Part shown: positions 15,236 to 23,637 of the stretch, one piece after another
Position numbering within the stretch: the stretch's first letter is position 1
Layout of the letters: every line of letters begins with the position of its first letter
Assembly: GCA_035295125.1 (NCBI GenBank)
Contig: DATGJP010000080.1
Location: 186,001-250,000, forward strand
Length of the DNA: 64,000 nucleotides
Direction of reading: 5' to 3'
From: JAICMB01 sp035295125
GTDB lineage: Bacteria; Acidobacteriota; Terriglobia; Bryobacterales; Bryobacteraceae
Position numbers and translations under genes: made by a program
Notes under the pieces: generated by a model
The model's database searches: none
Seen by the model: the letters and a program-made list of their open reading frames with translations, nothing else
What the model was told of the DNA's origin: nothing

Positions 15236-16430
15236 TCGCTACGTAACCGCAGCCGACGGTAACCAGGAACAACGTCAGCACTTCGCTGTCGCCGAGGTTG
15301 TATTCGAAAAAGCCTTCGGCGAGGACGGCTAATATGACGGCGATGGCTCCCTGCAGGACCCATTTTGCGGCGGCGTTTTCGGGTCGGCGGAGCGCGCGCG
15401 CGAAGTCGTAAAGCACCTTTCCAATCAACCACAGCATCACGAGTAGAGCGGGAATTCCCCGCTCTGCTGCGTATTGGAGATAGACGTTGTGCAGGTGGCC
15501 GTACCAGCCTGCGGGCAGCGGCCTGGGTGTGTCCTTCGGGATGTATTGGTCGAAGTGCGGCGCGATCTCTTCAGGGCCCAGCCCGAGCAGCGGATGAGCT
15601 TTGATCATCTGCCAGCCGGTGGCGCGGCAGACGGCTCGGAATTGGTTCGAGTCGAGCGGACCCTTGGGTTCGAACACCGAGAGCACGCGTTGCTGCAGGA
15701 GCGGGGGGCTGGTGACGAACACCAGGAGCGCGGCAACCGGCGCGATCAGCAACAGCCGGCGTTTCCAATTCCAGGCGAGCCAGGCGAGGCCCAGCGGCGC
15801 GGCGAAGAGGAAGACGCTGCGCGTGAAACTCAGCACGATTCCCAGTGCCATCACTCCGAGAGCCGCCCAACCGTAGGGTTTCCATTTACGGTCCGGCGCG
15901 AAACACAGGAACGCCGCGAGCATGAGCATCACGATCATTACCTGGCCGCTAAAGGTCATCCAATGACTCGCGAGCCCGGTGATTCGGTAGGAGATGTAGA
16001 AGGTGTAGCTGTTGTCCTTCATCTGAATCGACTCGCGGTATTTGTGGAGGAATTGCAGGATCGCGAGGGCGGCCGAGACCAGGCCGCCGGCGCTCCACAG
16101 CAAGACCAGCGCGCGGATCTGATTCAGCGTCCGAAAGGTGCTACACACGAGCAGCAGAATCAGGAACACGAAGAATTTGCGGATTTGGGGTGAGCCGGCT
16201 CGAGGGTCGCCGGAGGCCAGCACCGCGATAATGGTGAGCGCGATGAAGAGGGCGAGAGGGAGTTTGATGGGAGGCAGGCGGAATTTGTCCCCGGACATGA
16301 GGAGTGCTACGACGGCCAGGCCCATCAGGATTTGCGAGACGGCGATCGAGAAGACGATCGAGACGGCCGAGCCGAAGGTCAGGTAAAACGCAGCCTGATT
16401 GAAACGCAACCGGGAATTGATAAAAGGCAT
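15162..16430 (-). CDS. O-antigen ligase/polymerase-like membrane protein (Wzy_C family)
   Basis: The 422-residue protein has about eleven hydrophobic segments and the Wzy_C signature around GLGPEEIAPHFDQY and GHLHNVYLQYAAERGIPALL, a large periplasmic loop with His and Arg residues used in ligation. WaaL and Wzy members move lipid-linked glycans to lipid A-core or to the growing polymer. It follows the SPASM radical SAM gene by 72 bases on the same strand and could end that operon. The Pro/Gln-rich tail is read antisense to the end of ahcY, so its natural end may have been extended. Confidence 0.85.
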   Translation of the reverse strand: MPFINSRLRFNQAAFYLTFGSAVSIVFSIAVSQILMGLAVVALLMSGDKFRLPPIKLPLALFIALTIIAVLASGDPRAGSPQIRKFFVFLILLLVCSTFRTLNQIRALVLLWSAGGLVSAALAILQFLHKYRESIQMKDNSYTFYISYRITGLASHWMTFSGQVMIVMLMLAAFLCFAPDRKWKPYGWAALGVMALGIVLSFTRSVFLFAAPLGLAWLAWNWKRRLLLIAPVAALLVFVTSPPLLQQRVLSVFEPKGPLDSNQFRAVCRATGWQMIKAHPLLGLGPEEIAPHFDQYIPKDTPRPLPAGWYGHLHNVYLQYAAERGIPALLVMLWLIGKVLYDFARALRRPENAAAKWVLQGAIAVILAVLAEGFFEYNLGDSEVLTLFLVTVGCGYVAINTGTYPVYTAPQPQPQYSQPAAV

Positions 16431-16502
16431 TACACAGCCTCGGACTCGTTTACGAAGAAACTGGAGGATGTGGAAGCGTGGCGCCCTTCCACACTCTCCC
16501 CA

Positions 16503-17477
16503 TCACGACTTCCAGTTTAACGAGCAGACGCAGCGGCAGCAGATTGCATTTGTAGCGACATTGAGGCTGGAACGGAAAGCTTGCGCCTGGAGTCCGTTGA
16601 TGACATGCAGCAGCGATCCGTTGCCTCGGATGGTTCCGATGGGCGGTTGGAAAAAACAGGGTCGAACCGTGCCGTCGGATTCGATTACGGCTGAGACCCA
16701 AGGGGCATTGCAGACCGGCGCGACCGGCTCGGTTTGGCCGAGGTGCGCACGGAAATGGGCCGCGATCCGGCGGAGTTTTTCACGCGTCTCGACGACAAAG
16801 CCGCCTGGGTCGGGGAGCGCGTCGATCTCCGCTTCCAAGGTGTCGATTTCCTCGCTGGTGAGCCCGATGTCGCCCTGGCGGTTCTCGTTCCAGGGTTGGG
16901 GACGATTGAAGGCGCTCGACGTGAGGTCGGCAGCCAGAAATGAGATGGAGCGGACGCCCATGTGACGGGCGGTCTCAACGGTTTCGCGAAGATGAGCGTG
17001 ATTCAGGCGCTGCACAGTGGACCTAGCGCATACGGGGAAATCCGGTTTCAATAGCAGAAGCGCATCGATCCCTCGCTGCATGATGTCGAAGGCCCGCGGG
17101 ATGCGGCGGATCTGGTCATGAATGGCCGGTGGACCGTCGAGCGAGACGATGACATCGTCGGCATTCGCGACAATCTGGCGGGCGTGACGTTCAAGGAGCA
17201 GGCCCGTGCTCAGAATCGTTGTGCGGATGTTTCGTTCCCGAAGAATGCGGCAGAGACGGAACAGGTCGGAGTGCATCAGCGGTTCGCCGCCCGAGAAGAC
17301 GACCCATTGGACGTGCACGCGCTCCATGTCGGCCACGTGCTGTTCCAACTCCTCGGCACTGATTTCCTGGATAGTGTCGGTTTTCCAGATGTCGCACATC
17401 ACGCAGCGGCAGTTGCAGCGGCTGTGGGGATAAAGGACCAGAATCGGCAGTGACTCGACGACGGGATTCACGCGCAT
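16503..17477 (-). CDS. Radical SAM protein with SPASM-like C-terminal cysteines
   Basis: The 324-residue protein binds its radical SAM cluster through C21-x3-C25-x2-C28 (CNCRCVMCDIW), followed by FSGGEPLMH and VSLDGPP. The C-terminus has a Cys-rich region (VCNAPW, RPCFF and CCRCVCSLNW) for an auxiliary Fe-S cluster as in SPASM/twitch enzymes, which often modify peptides or sugars. Its start overlaps the amidohydrolase gene end by 10 bases, so the two are translationally coupled. Substrate unknown. Confidence 0.9.
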   Translation of the reverse strand: MRVNPVVESLPILVLYPHSRCNCRCVMCDIWKTDTIQEISAEELEQHVADMERVHVQWVVFSGGEPLMHSDLFRLCRILRERNIRTTILSTGLLLERHARQIVANADDVIVSLDGPPAIHDQIRRIPRAFDIMQRGIDALLLLKPDFPVCARSTVQRLNHAHLRETVETARHMGVRSISFLAADLTSSAFNRPQPWNENRQGDIGLTSEEIDTLEAEIDALPDPGGFVVETREKLRRIAAHFRAHLGQTEPVAPVCNAPWVSAVIESDGTVRPCFFQPPIGTIRGNGSLLHVINGLQAQAFRSSLNVATNAICCRCVCSLNWKS

Positions 17478-18574
17478 ACCCTTTTGTGGCCGAGGCGGAA
17501 GTTGCGGCCCAGGACCTTTTCAGTCGCCCGCATCAACGCCGGTATGTCGGCATCCACCAGCCAGGCGCCGGCGCCCTCAACCAGGATTGGATTCAAGCCG
17601 GCCTTCAGCTTGTCGGGGAGTCGCTCGGCGAAATGAGCCGACACGAGCTTGATTTTGCCTCCGATGATGGTCAACTCCGGGTGCATGTGGCTGCTGTCGC
17701 GCACCGCAATCAGGTCGGCTACACCGCCCTCGCGGATCTCGCCTTCGCCGGACGTCAGCCGCAGGATTTGGGCGGCACGCCAGGTGACCATGGCGAAGAG
17801 ATCATCAGGCGGGACGAATTCGCGCGCGAATTTCAGTTCGGCCGCCATACCGCCCGCCGAGGTCAAACTCGAATCCGTTCCCAGCGCGATGGGCACGCCG
17901 GAGTGTAGCACTTCCGGGGAGACCGTTCGGCCGAGGGTGAACACGTTCGAACTGGGACACCAAACGATCGAAGCACGGCGCTGACGCACGATTTCAAGGC
18001 CAGCGGAATCGAGCGCCGTGGCGTGCACAAGAACGGTCCTTGGACCGAGCACGCCTTTCTTATCGAGCGTCTCGATTTCACCGCGAGAATCGGCGTCAGT
18101 GCCTTCAGCGGCGTGCACGATGAACGGCGAGCGCGCCGGCGTCGCCCGGAAGCGCTTCACGAGATCGGGCGAAAAGTGGAGCGAGTGCGCCCAGCCGTAA
18201 CTTCGTACGACGCGAACCGGAAAACCGCGATCGAAGGCCGGCTCGTAGGGATTGTGGTGGGCAACGGTGGTAACGCCATTGATTAAGTTTTGTATGCCAC
18301 CCCATTGCAGGCGAATGGGTTTTCGGACACGGCGATGTTCTTCGACAGGCGGCTTGTCCGGTTTGTAGATGTCCTTGGCCCAGGCAGCGGCGTTGGGATA
18401 GTGGCGGCGCCCCAAGCGGGGAAAAAGGCTGAACTCGAGGTGATCGTGTGCGTTAATGAGGCCTGGCAGAATGATGTGATTGGATACGTCGATTTCAGGT
18501 GGGCTGTTCGAGATCACCGCGATCCGGCCTCTCTGGATTGAGACATCGCCGGACGTGGCTCCCACCAGCTTCAT
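17468..18574 (-). CDS. Amidohydrolase of the SAH/adenosine/guanine deaminase group
   Basis: The 368-residue protein has a complete set of metal and catalytic residues: H43 and H45 (NAHDH), H154 and E157 (VHAAEG), H184 (VHATALD) and D234 (LGTDSS), plus CPSSNVF. This matches the deaminase/chlorohydrolase branch of the superfamily, which includes SAH and 5'-deoxyadenosine deaminases. The start at 18574 overlaps the methyltransferase stop (ATGA) and so was chosen over a longer frame. In an operon of radical SAM and methyltransferase genes, removal of 5'-deoxyadenosine or SAH is an attractive role, but deamination of a pathway intermediate is equally possible. Confidence 0.85.
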   Translation of the reverse strand: MKLVGATSGDVSIQRGRIAVISNSPPEIDVSNHIILPGLINAHDHLEFSLFPRLGRRHYPNAAAWAKDIYKPDKPPVEEHRRVRKPIRLQWGGIQNLINGVTTVAHHNPYEPAFDRGFPVRVVRSYGWAHSLHFSPDLVKRFRATPARSPFIVHAAEGTDADSRGEIETLDKKGVLGPRTVLVHATALDSAGLEIVRQRRASIVWCPSSNVFTLGRTVSPEVLHSGVPIALGTDSSLTSAGGMAAELKFAREFVPPDDLFAMVTWRAAQILRLTSGEGEIREGGVADLIAVRDSSHMHPELTIIGGKIKLVSAHFAERLPDKLKAGLNPILVEGAGAWLVDADIPALMRATEKVLGRNFRLGHKRVCA

Positions 18575-19248
18575 TGTTTGGTCCAGGCGAGGGCGATGAC
18601 TGCGGGGAGCCGGCAGTGCTCCGGGAAGGCTGCGGCTTTGCCCGCCCTCTGGAAGATGTCCCGCTCGGGTTCGCCGAAGTGCGCATCGCAGCGCCAATCG
18701 AGGGCCAGACCGGACCGTTCGGCCGCAACTTCGACATCGGCGATCGAACGCTTCTCATGGTCGATCTCGTAAACCTGGTCCGCGTCGCGGAAGGACCGTT
18801 TCCAGCCTGCCCGCTCAGCTTCCGGATGCAAGTCAGCAATGACGACTCTGCCGCCCGGACGCGTGACCCTGGCCATCTCCTGAATCGCTTCAAATGCCGA
18901 CGGGAAATAACTCAAAGCAAAGGAACATAGCGTTATGTCCGCCACCTCATCGGCGATTGGGAGAGCAGCGGCTTCCGCGATGGCGTTGCGGCCGCGAAGC
19001 GATGGTTTGCGGGCCGCGACGAACAACATTTCGGGACACAGGTCGATTCCGGCTACGTTTGCACCGCGGGCCTGGGCGCGCGCCATCCAGCGGCCGGTGC
19101 CGCTCGCCACGTCGAGGATGCGCAGGCCACGCAACGGGCCAAGCTTGCTGTCGAGAACGCGGGCTTCGAGCGCCAGCAGGGGGTTCAGACCGCTATCGTA
19201 AGTCGCGGCCCAAAGGCGATGTGCCTTGACGGGGGCTACGGCGATCAC
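18571..19248 (-). CDS. Class I SAM-dependent methyltransferase (operon copy 1)
   Basis: The 225-residue protein has motif I ILDVASGTGRWMARA, an acidic motif II VAGIDLCPEM and the C-terminal RPGGRVVIADLH strand, the Methyltransf_11 pattern. The GTG start at 19248 overlaps the stop of the preceding radical SAM gene (GTGA), and the stop overlaps the amidohydrolase ATG, so it is coupled on both sides. Substrate unknown. Confidence 0.88.
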   Translation of the reverse strand: MIAVAPVKAHRLWAATYDSGLNPLLALEARVLDSKLGPLRGLRILDVASGTGRWMARAQARGANVAGIDLCPEMLFVAARKPSLRGRNAIAEAAALPIADEVADITLCSFALSYFPSAFEAIQEMARVTRPGGRVVIADLHPEAERAGWKRSFRDADQVYEIDHEKRSIADVEVAAERSGLALDWRCDAHFGEPERDIFQRAGKAAAFPEHCRLPAVIALAWTKQ

Positions 19249-20711
19249 AGGCTCTCCAGGCGGGGCTTGCGTAGCGCCACGAACCGCTGCGCCCATTCGA
19301 GCTCCAGCGGAAAGCCATACACACCAAACGCATAGCGCCAGGAGCTCAAGGAACGCAGCATGGCACGTCCCCAGCCCGGTAGCTGGATGTCCTGGATGGT
19401 CGGCCAGCGTGAGTTCACTACCAGTTCAAAGTTATCGATGCGGCGCTTTATATCGAGGGGGAGCCACGGCAGGTGCGGGTCGTGGCGGACGGTGAAGTTG
19501 TACCAACGCTCGGTGGCCCACTCGTCGGGGGTTTTGGGGAATTCGATTTTGCCGTCGACCTCACCGTACATGCCGTCGGGGTGGGGGGTTGGGATGTAGT
19601 GTTGTACGATAATTTCCGCGTCAGGATTGAGGCGCTTCAACTTGCGAATGAACTCGATGTTTGTGCGCGTATCCCCAGCCGGATCCTGGGGATTGCCGAA
19701 CACGAACGAGAACTCCGGAACGATGTCGAACTTGCGAATGCGCTCGGCGAGTGCGAGGGTTTGGCTGGTGGTGATGCGCTTGTTCATCTGCCGGAGGACT
19801 TCGTCGGAGCCGGATTCGGAGCCGAAAAAGATCATTTTTGCACCCGCGCGGCGGATCGCGTGGAGGGTGTCGTCCGAATATTTAACGACCGTGTCCACCC
19901 GGCCTTCGGCCCACCAGCGTAGGTTCAGCGGCGTGAGCGCCTCGGCTTGCTCGCGGGCATGGCTTTCGTTCAGGAAGAAATTGTTGTCGTAGAACTGGAC
20001 AGCATCGATCGCGTAGTCCTGTTTCAGCTTCGCGAGGATCGCGGCGGTGCGGGCCGGCCCCTCGAGTTTCTGCCGCCCCTCGTGGACCGGCACCACGCCG
20101 CAGAATTTGCAGCGGAACGGACAGCCAATGCTGGCATGGTGAACCGCGGTGCGTTTCCCGAGGAAGGTCGGAAGAATGTAGCTTTCTGCCGATTGAAGCT
20201 TGTGGTACGGATACCAGGGAAAATCGTCGGGCGAGCGCATCGGCCGCTCGGGATTGTGAACGTGCAGGCCGAATGCGTCTTTGTAAGAGAGGCCGCGGAT
20301 GCCGTTGAACTTCCGGTCGGAACGCAGCGCGGCGATCAGTTCAATGAAGGTGTCTTCGCCCTGACCCCGTACCGCAAAGTCGATGTATTTGGCGTTAAGG
20401 CAACAATCGGCGTAGAGCGATGGGAAGTAGCCTCCCCAGACAACCGGCACTTTCGGGTACTTTTCGCGGAACGCCTTGCAAAGCGGAATAGACGCGGCCA
20501 TCTGCGGGCCGGGCATCACTGACACGGCGAGCAACTCTGCGCCGGATTCCTTCATGACGCGGTCGAGCGTGCGCTCCGGGTGCGGATCGACGTTGCCGTC
20601 GATAATGACGTACTCTTCCTTGCCTTCGAGCATGGCCGCGATGGCCAGCATCGCCAGGGGGAAACGCCGGTTCTTTGGTTTTGTTGCTCGAGGATGCAGG
20701 AAGATGATCAT
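19245..20711 (-). CDS. B12-binding-domain radical SAM protein (1)
   Basis: The 488-residue protein has an N-terminal cobalamin-binding Rossmann domain (about 1-150, with PVVWGGYFPSL and FAVRGQGEDTFIEL) and a radical SAM core with C197-x3-C201-x2-C204 (GCPFRCKFC). It continues with FFGSESGSDEVL and a C-terminal extension of about 120 residues. Family members methylate unactivated carbons or rearrange rings using methylcobalamin and SAM. It is separated by 50 bases from the upstream methyltransferase gene and is coupled to the downstream one. Product unknown. Confidence 0.92.
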   Translation of the reverse strand: MIIFLHPRATKPKNRRFPLAMLAIAAMLEGKEEYVIIDGNVDPHPERTLDRVMKESGAELLAVSVMPGPQMAASIPLCKAFREKYPKVPVVWGGYFPSLYADCCLNAKYIDFAVRGQGEDTFIELIAALRSDRKFNGIRGLSYKDAFGLHVHNPERPMRSPDDFPWYPYHKLQSAESYILPTFLGKRTAVHHASIGCPFRCKFCGVVPVHEGRQKLEGPARTAAILAKLKQDYAIDAVQFYDNNFFLNESHAREQAEALTPLNLRWWAEGRVDTVVKYSDDTLHAIRRAGAKMIFFGSESGSDEVLRQMNKRITTSQTLALAERIRKFDIVPEFSFVFGNPQDPAGDTRTNIEFIRKLKRLNPDAEIIVQHYIPTPHPDGMYGEVDGKIEFPKTPDEWATERWYNFTVRHDPHLPWLPLDIKRRIDNFELVVNSRWPTIQDIQLPGWGRAMLRSLSSWRYAFGVYGFPLELEWAQRFVALRKPRLESL

Positions 20712-20761
20712 TTTAGACTCTTAAAGGTGGTGCAGGCGCGCTGCTCCCCGACAAACGACGG

Positions 20762-21550
20762 TCATTTGAAAGTGCCTACCAGGATGTGGAATTGCGATGG
20801 GGGACGCCGTCGCTTCAGGCGCGCCTTCCAAGGCCGCAGAAACCAGTTCCAGCCGTGCCAGGGGCGATGGACTTGCCACTCGATTCCCAGGTCGCGGCCC
20901 AGCTCGGCGATGGCCGGTTCGTCGAGAAACTCAATGCTGGGAACCGCATCGGAGCGAAAGCCGTACTGTTGCTTGAACTGCTGGTGCTTCTCTTCCCGCA
21001 TGCGTTCGCCATGCTCGCGGGCTTTGTAGATGGGCGAATCGATGATGACGAAGCGGCCGCCGGGCCTGAGACAGCGGCGGGCTTCGGCAAGCGTCCGGCG
21101 ATAGTCCGGCGAGTAGTGAATGGACGCGTTGTAAATGATGACGTCGAAGCTAGCGCCCGCGAACGGGAGCATATTGAAATCGGATTCGATCAGCGGGAGG
21201 TCAGGCGAATAGCGGCGGGCTGCCAGCAGGCCGTCGCGCGGGTCAGTGAATATGTCGAGGGCCACGGGCATGTGGCCGTGCCCGCGAAGCCGATGCGACA
21301 TCCAGCCGTTGCCGGCGCCCAGGTCAAGAATCTGAAGCGGTCCTTTCGATTCCTGCTCCCAAGCTCGAAGGATCTTTCGCTCAAAGTGGCGGTAGCTTCG
21401 GCCGCGAATGTCCCATTGCGAGGAGTTGCGTCCGCTAAGGTCCTTGTACGGGAGAGCGAGGTAATACGCGGGCTCGTCCGACCCGCGGCCTTCGGCGTGG
21501 CGGATCTTGCGGTAGTCGTCGAGGAATTGCAATCGTAACGTGCGATCCAT
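20762..21550 (-). CDS. Class I SAM-dependent methyltransferase (operon copy 2)
   Basis: The 262-residue protein shows motif I ILDLGAGNGWMSHRL and motif II PVALDIFTD, then IIYNASIHYSPDY and RPGGRFVIIDSP. The chosen ATG at 21550 lies 2 bases after the upstream stop. The C-terminal 60 residues are basic and Trp-rich (WHGWNWFLRPWKARLKRRRPP), possibly membrane- or lipid-associated. The target is unknown; adjacency to B12 radical SAM genes suggests stepwise methylation of one product. Confidence 0.87.
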   Translation of the reverse strand: MDRTLRLQFLDDYRKIRHAEGRGSDEPAYYLALPYKDLSGRNSSQWDIRGRSYRHFERKILRAWEQESKGPLQILDLGAGNGWMSHRLRGHGHMPVALDIFTDPRDGLLAARRYSPDLPLIESDFNMLPFAGASFDVIIYNASIHYSPDYRRTLAEARRCLRPGGRFVIIDSPIYKAREHGERMREEKHQQFKQQYGFRSDAVPSIEFLDEPAIAELGRDLGIEWQVHRPWHGWNWFLRPWKARLKRRRPPSQFHILVGTFK

Positions 21551-21552
21551 GG

Positions 21553-22299
21553 TTATTTCCGCCGGAAGATCGCCAGTCGGTGGTCGGCGAGGGCCCGCAG
21601 GAGCGGCCAATGCGCCATATGCCGGTCGAGGTGCGCGAAGAGTTCAAGTAATGGTCGAGGAATGCCCGTGACGAAAGATGGAGGCACGAACAGGCCGATT
21701 CCTTGCCAGCTTTCCAGTTCAAAATCGGGTTCCAAGGCGCGCCTGAGTTCTCGAACCGAGAAATAGTGGACCCGGATGCCCAGCGACTGCGATTCACTCG
21801 CACCGCTCCATCGCCGTACGGCTCTGCGGGGATCGGCGTGAAGCAGGTACCAGATGGATTCCCAAAGGCACGCGCGACCAATGGTGCAGATCGCGAGTGC
21901 TGCTCCGGGTTTGATGAGACGCTGCAGCGATTCCCGCAGGCTCCCGAGGTTCGCGACGCAGTTCAGTGCGCCAAAGTTGGAGAGGGCTCCATCGAAGCGG
22001 CCGCCGAGAAGGTTGAGATCCTCTATGGAAAGTTGGTCGGCATCGATGCCGCGCCCTTGGGCGATTCGCACCATTTCTGCTGATGCGTCGATGGCTCGCA
22101 CCTGAAGGCCCCTCTGATGGAAGTGCAGGGCATCTTCACCGGTTCCGCACCCCAGATCGAGGATTGTGCCGCCACTTGGGAATAGCCGATCGATCCGGCG
22201 CCATACCGCTTCACGTTGCAAACGGCCGATGCCGGTACGTGTCCACAGCTCGTCGTATTGCGAAGCGAGACGGTCAAACCCTGTGGTCGCGCCGGCCAA
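21553..22299 (-). CDS. Class I SAM-dependent methyltransferase (operon copy 3)
   Basis: The 248-residue protein has FDRLASQYDELWTRTGIG, motif I ILDLGCGTGEDALHF and motif II VRAIDASAEMV. The start is TTG, directly after the upstream TAA (TAATTG), with GGAGG 8 bases before it, which decides this unusual start. It is one of three methyltransferases in the operon, each clearly different in sequence, so they are not recent duplicates. Confidence 0.87.
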   Translation of the reverse strand: MAGATTGFDRLASQYDELWTRTGIGRLQREAVWRRIDRLFPSGGTILDLGCGTGEDALHFHQRGLQVRAIDASAEMVRIAQGRGIDADQLSIEDLNLLGGRFDGALSNFGALNCVANLGSLRESLQRLIKPGAALAICTIGRACLWESIWYLLHADPRRAVRRWSGASESQSLGIRVHYFSVRELRRALEPDFELESWQGIGLFVPPSFVTGIPRPLLELFAHLDRHMAHWPLLRALADHRLAIFRRK

Positions 22300-23637
22300 T
22301 TACGCCTCCACCTCGCTCATGGTGGCGAGCATGGCCTGGCGAGCCTCGACGATCTTTTGCGGGTCGGGGTGATCGGCCATTTCCTGTTTGAGAAGCTCGT
22401 CCGCGTGCTGGTAGAAGCGGCGCGAATGGCGGCCTCGGATCTGAATATCACGGTCGGTGCGTTCGTGCCACGGGCCAAGGCTCACAAGCCGCGAGGCGAC
22501 CTTATCGTAGTAGGGCGTGCCCTTGATCGGGTACGACACGGTTGTGAAGAAGACGTCAGGGCGGCACGTTTTCACATGATCGATGGTTGCTTCGATGTCG
22601 GCCAACTCTTCGCCATCGTAACCCCACATGAGGAACATACCGGTCTCAATTCCCTGCCCCTTCGCGAGCGCGACAGCCCGCTGTACCTGCTCGGCCGTGA
22701 CGCCGCGCTGCATAGCATCGAGCACCCGCTGCGAGCCGCTTTCGGAACCGATCCAAACCCGGAAGCAGCCCAGCCGCGCGAGGAGTTCGGCCATCCGCGG
22801 GTTGAGACGGTCGGCGCGCGTGATGCACTCGAATGGAATGCGCAGCCCACGATGGAGCATTTCGGTAGCGTAGGTTTCAATCCAGCCGGGATGGATCGTG
22901 AAAACGTCGTCGGCGATCCAGAGCATGCCGGGATCGTATTGCTGCCGGATCCACTCGACCTCGTCAACAACGGAATGCGGCGAGCGGCGCCGATGGGTCT
23001 TGCCATACACCGAGTGGCTGCACCAATTGCAATGGTAAGGGCAACCGCGCGCAGTAATCAGAGAAACCGAGCTTTTACCGTGGTAATCACGCCAGATCTT
23101 CAGGTAACGCATCATGTCGATGCGCTGGCGGTCGGGCCATGGTTGGGCGTCGAGATCGGCCAGCAGACGGGTTGGCCCCGTGCGGACAATCGAGCCATCT
23201 TCCGCCTGGAATATTATCCCGGGTATCTCGCTTTTACAATGGTTTGCGAGTATCAATTCAAGTGATACTTCGCCCTCGCCGGCCACGATCGCGTCGGCTC
23301 CCGCAGCGAGGAACTCGGCGGCGTAATTGGCTGGTTCGGGGCCGCCTACGATTACTTTCCACCCAGCGGCGCCCGCGCGGGCAATGATGGCCAGTACGTT
23401 CGAGCGCGTCATCAGATTGCCGTAGATGCCGAGGGTGGCCGGTGGACCCGAATCAAGAATGCCGAACAGTTCTTCGCGCGATCCGAACGTGGAATCGTAA
23501 ATCTCGACGTCGTACCCCTTCGCTCGGAGATGCGACGAGAGATAGAGAATGCCGAGCGGCGCGTACGGCTTCATGATGCGGAGCTCTTTCGGATCTTCCA
23601 TCAGGAAGTATCCGTGTGTGAGGAGCAACTTCATCAT
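22300..23637 (-). CDS. B12-binding-domain radical SAM protein (2)
   Basis: The 445-residue protein has an N-terminal B12-binding domain (about 1-150: PLGILYLSSHLRAKGYDVEI, VIVGGPEPANY, IVAGEGEVSLEL) and a radical SAM core with C199-x3-C203-x2-C206 (GCPYHCNWC), then WIGSESGSQRVLDAM and GMFLMWGYDGEE. The start is fixed by its ATGA overlap with the upstream radical SAM stop. It is close in plan to radical SAM protein 3 (same GCPYxCNWC and SGSQRxLDAM motifs), suggesting an old duplication. Confidence 0.92.
   Translation of the reverse strand: MMKLLLTHGYFLMEDPKELRIMKPYAPLGILYLSSHLRAKGYDVEIYDSTFGSREELFGILDSGPPATLGIYGNLMTRSNVLAIIARAGAAGWKVIVGGPEPANYAAEFLAAGADAIVAGEGEVSLELILANHCKSEIPGIIFQAEDGSIVRTGPTRLLADLDAQPWPDRQRIDMMRYLKIWRDYHGKSSVSLITARGCPYHCNWCSHSVYGKTHRRRSPHSVVDEVEWIRQQYDPGMLWIADDVFTIHPGWIETYATEMLHRGLRIPFECITRADRLNPRMAELLARLGCFRVWIGSESGSQRVLDAMQRGVTAEQVQRAVALAKGQGIETGMFLMWGYDGEELADIEATIDHVKTCRPDVFFTTVSYPIKGTPYYDKVASRLVSLGPWHERTDRDIQIRGRHSRRFYQHADELLKQEMADHPDPQKIVEARQAMLATMSEVEA

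Noticed and set aside
22216..23265. 349-codon plus-strand open frame
   Set aside because: Antisense to radical SAM protein 2 and methyltransferase 3; no domain content.
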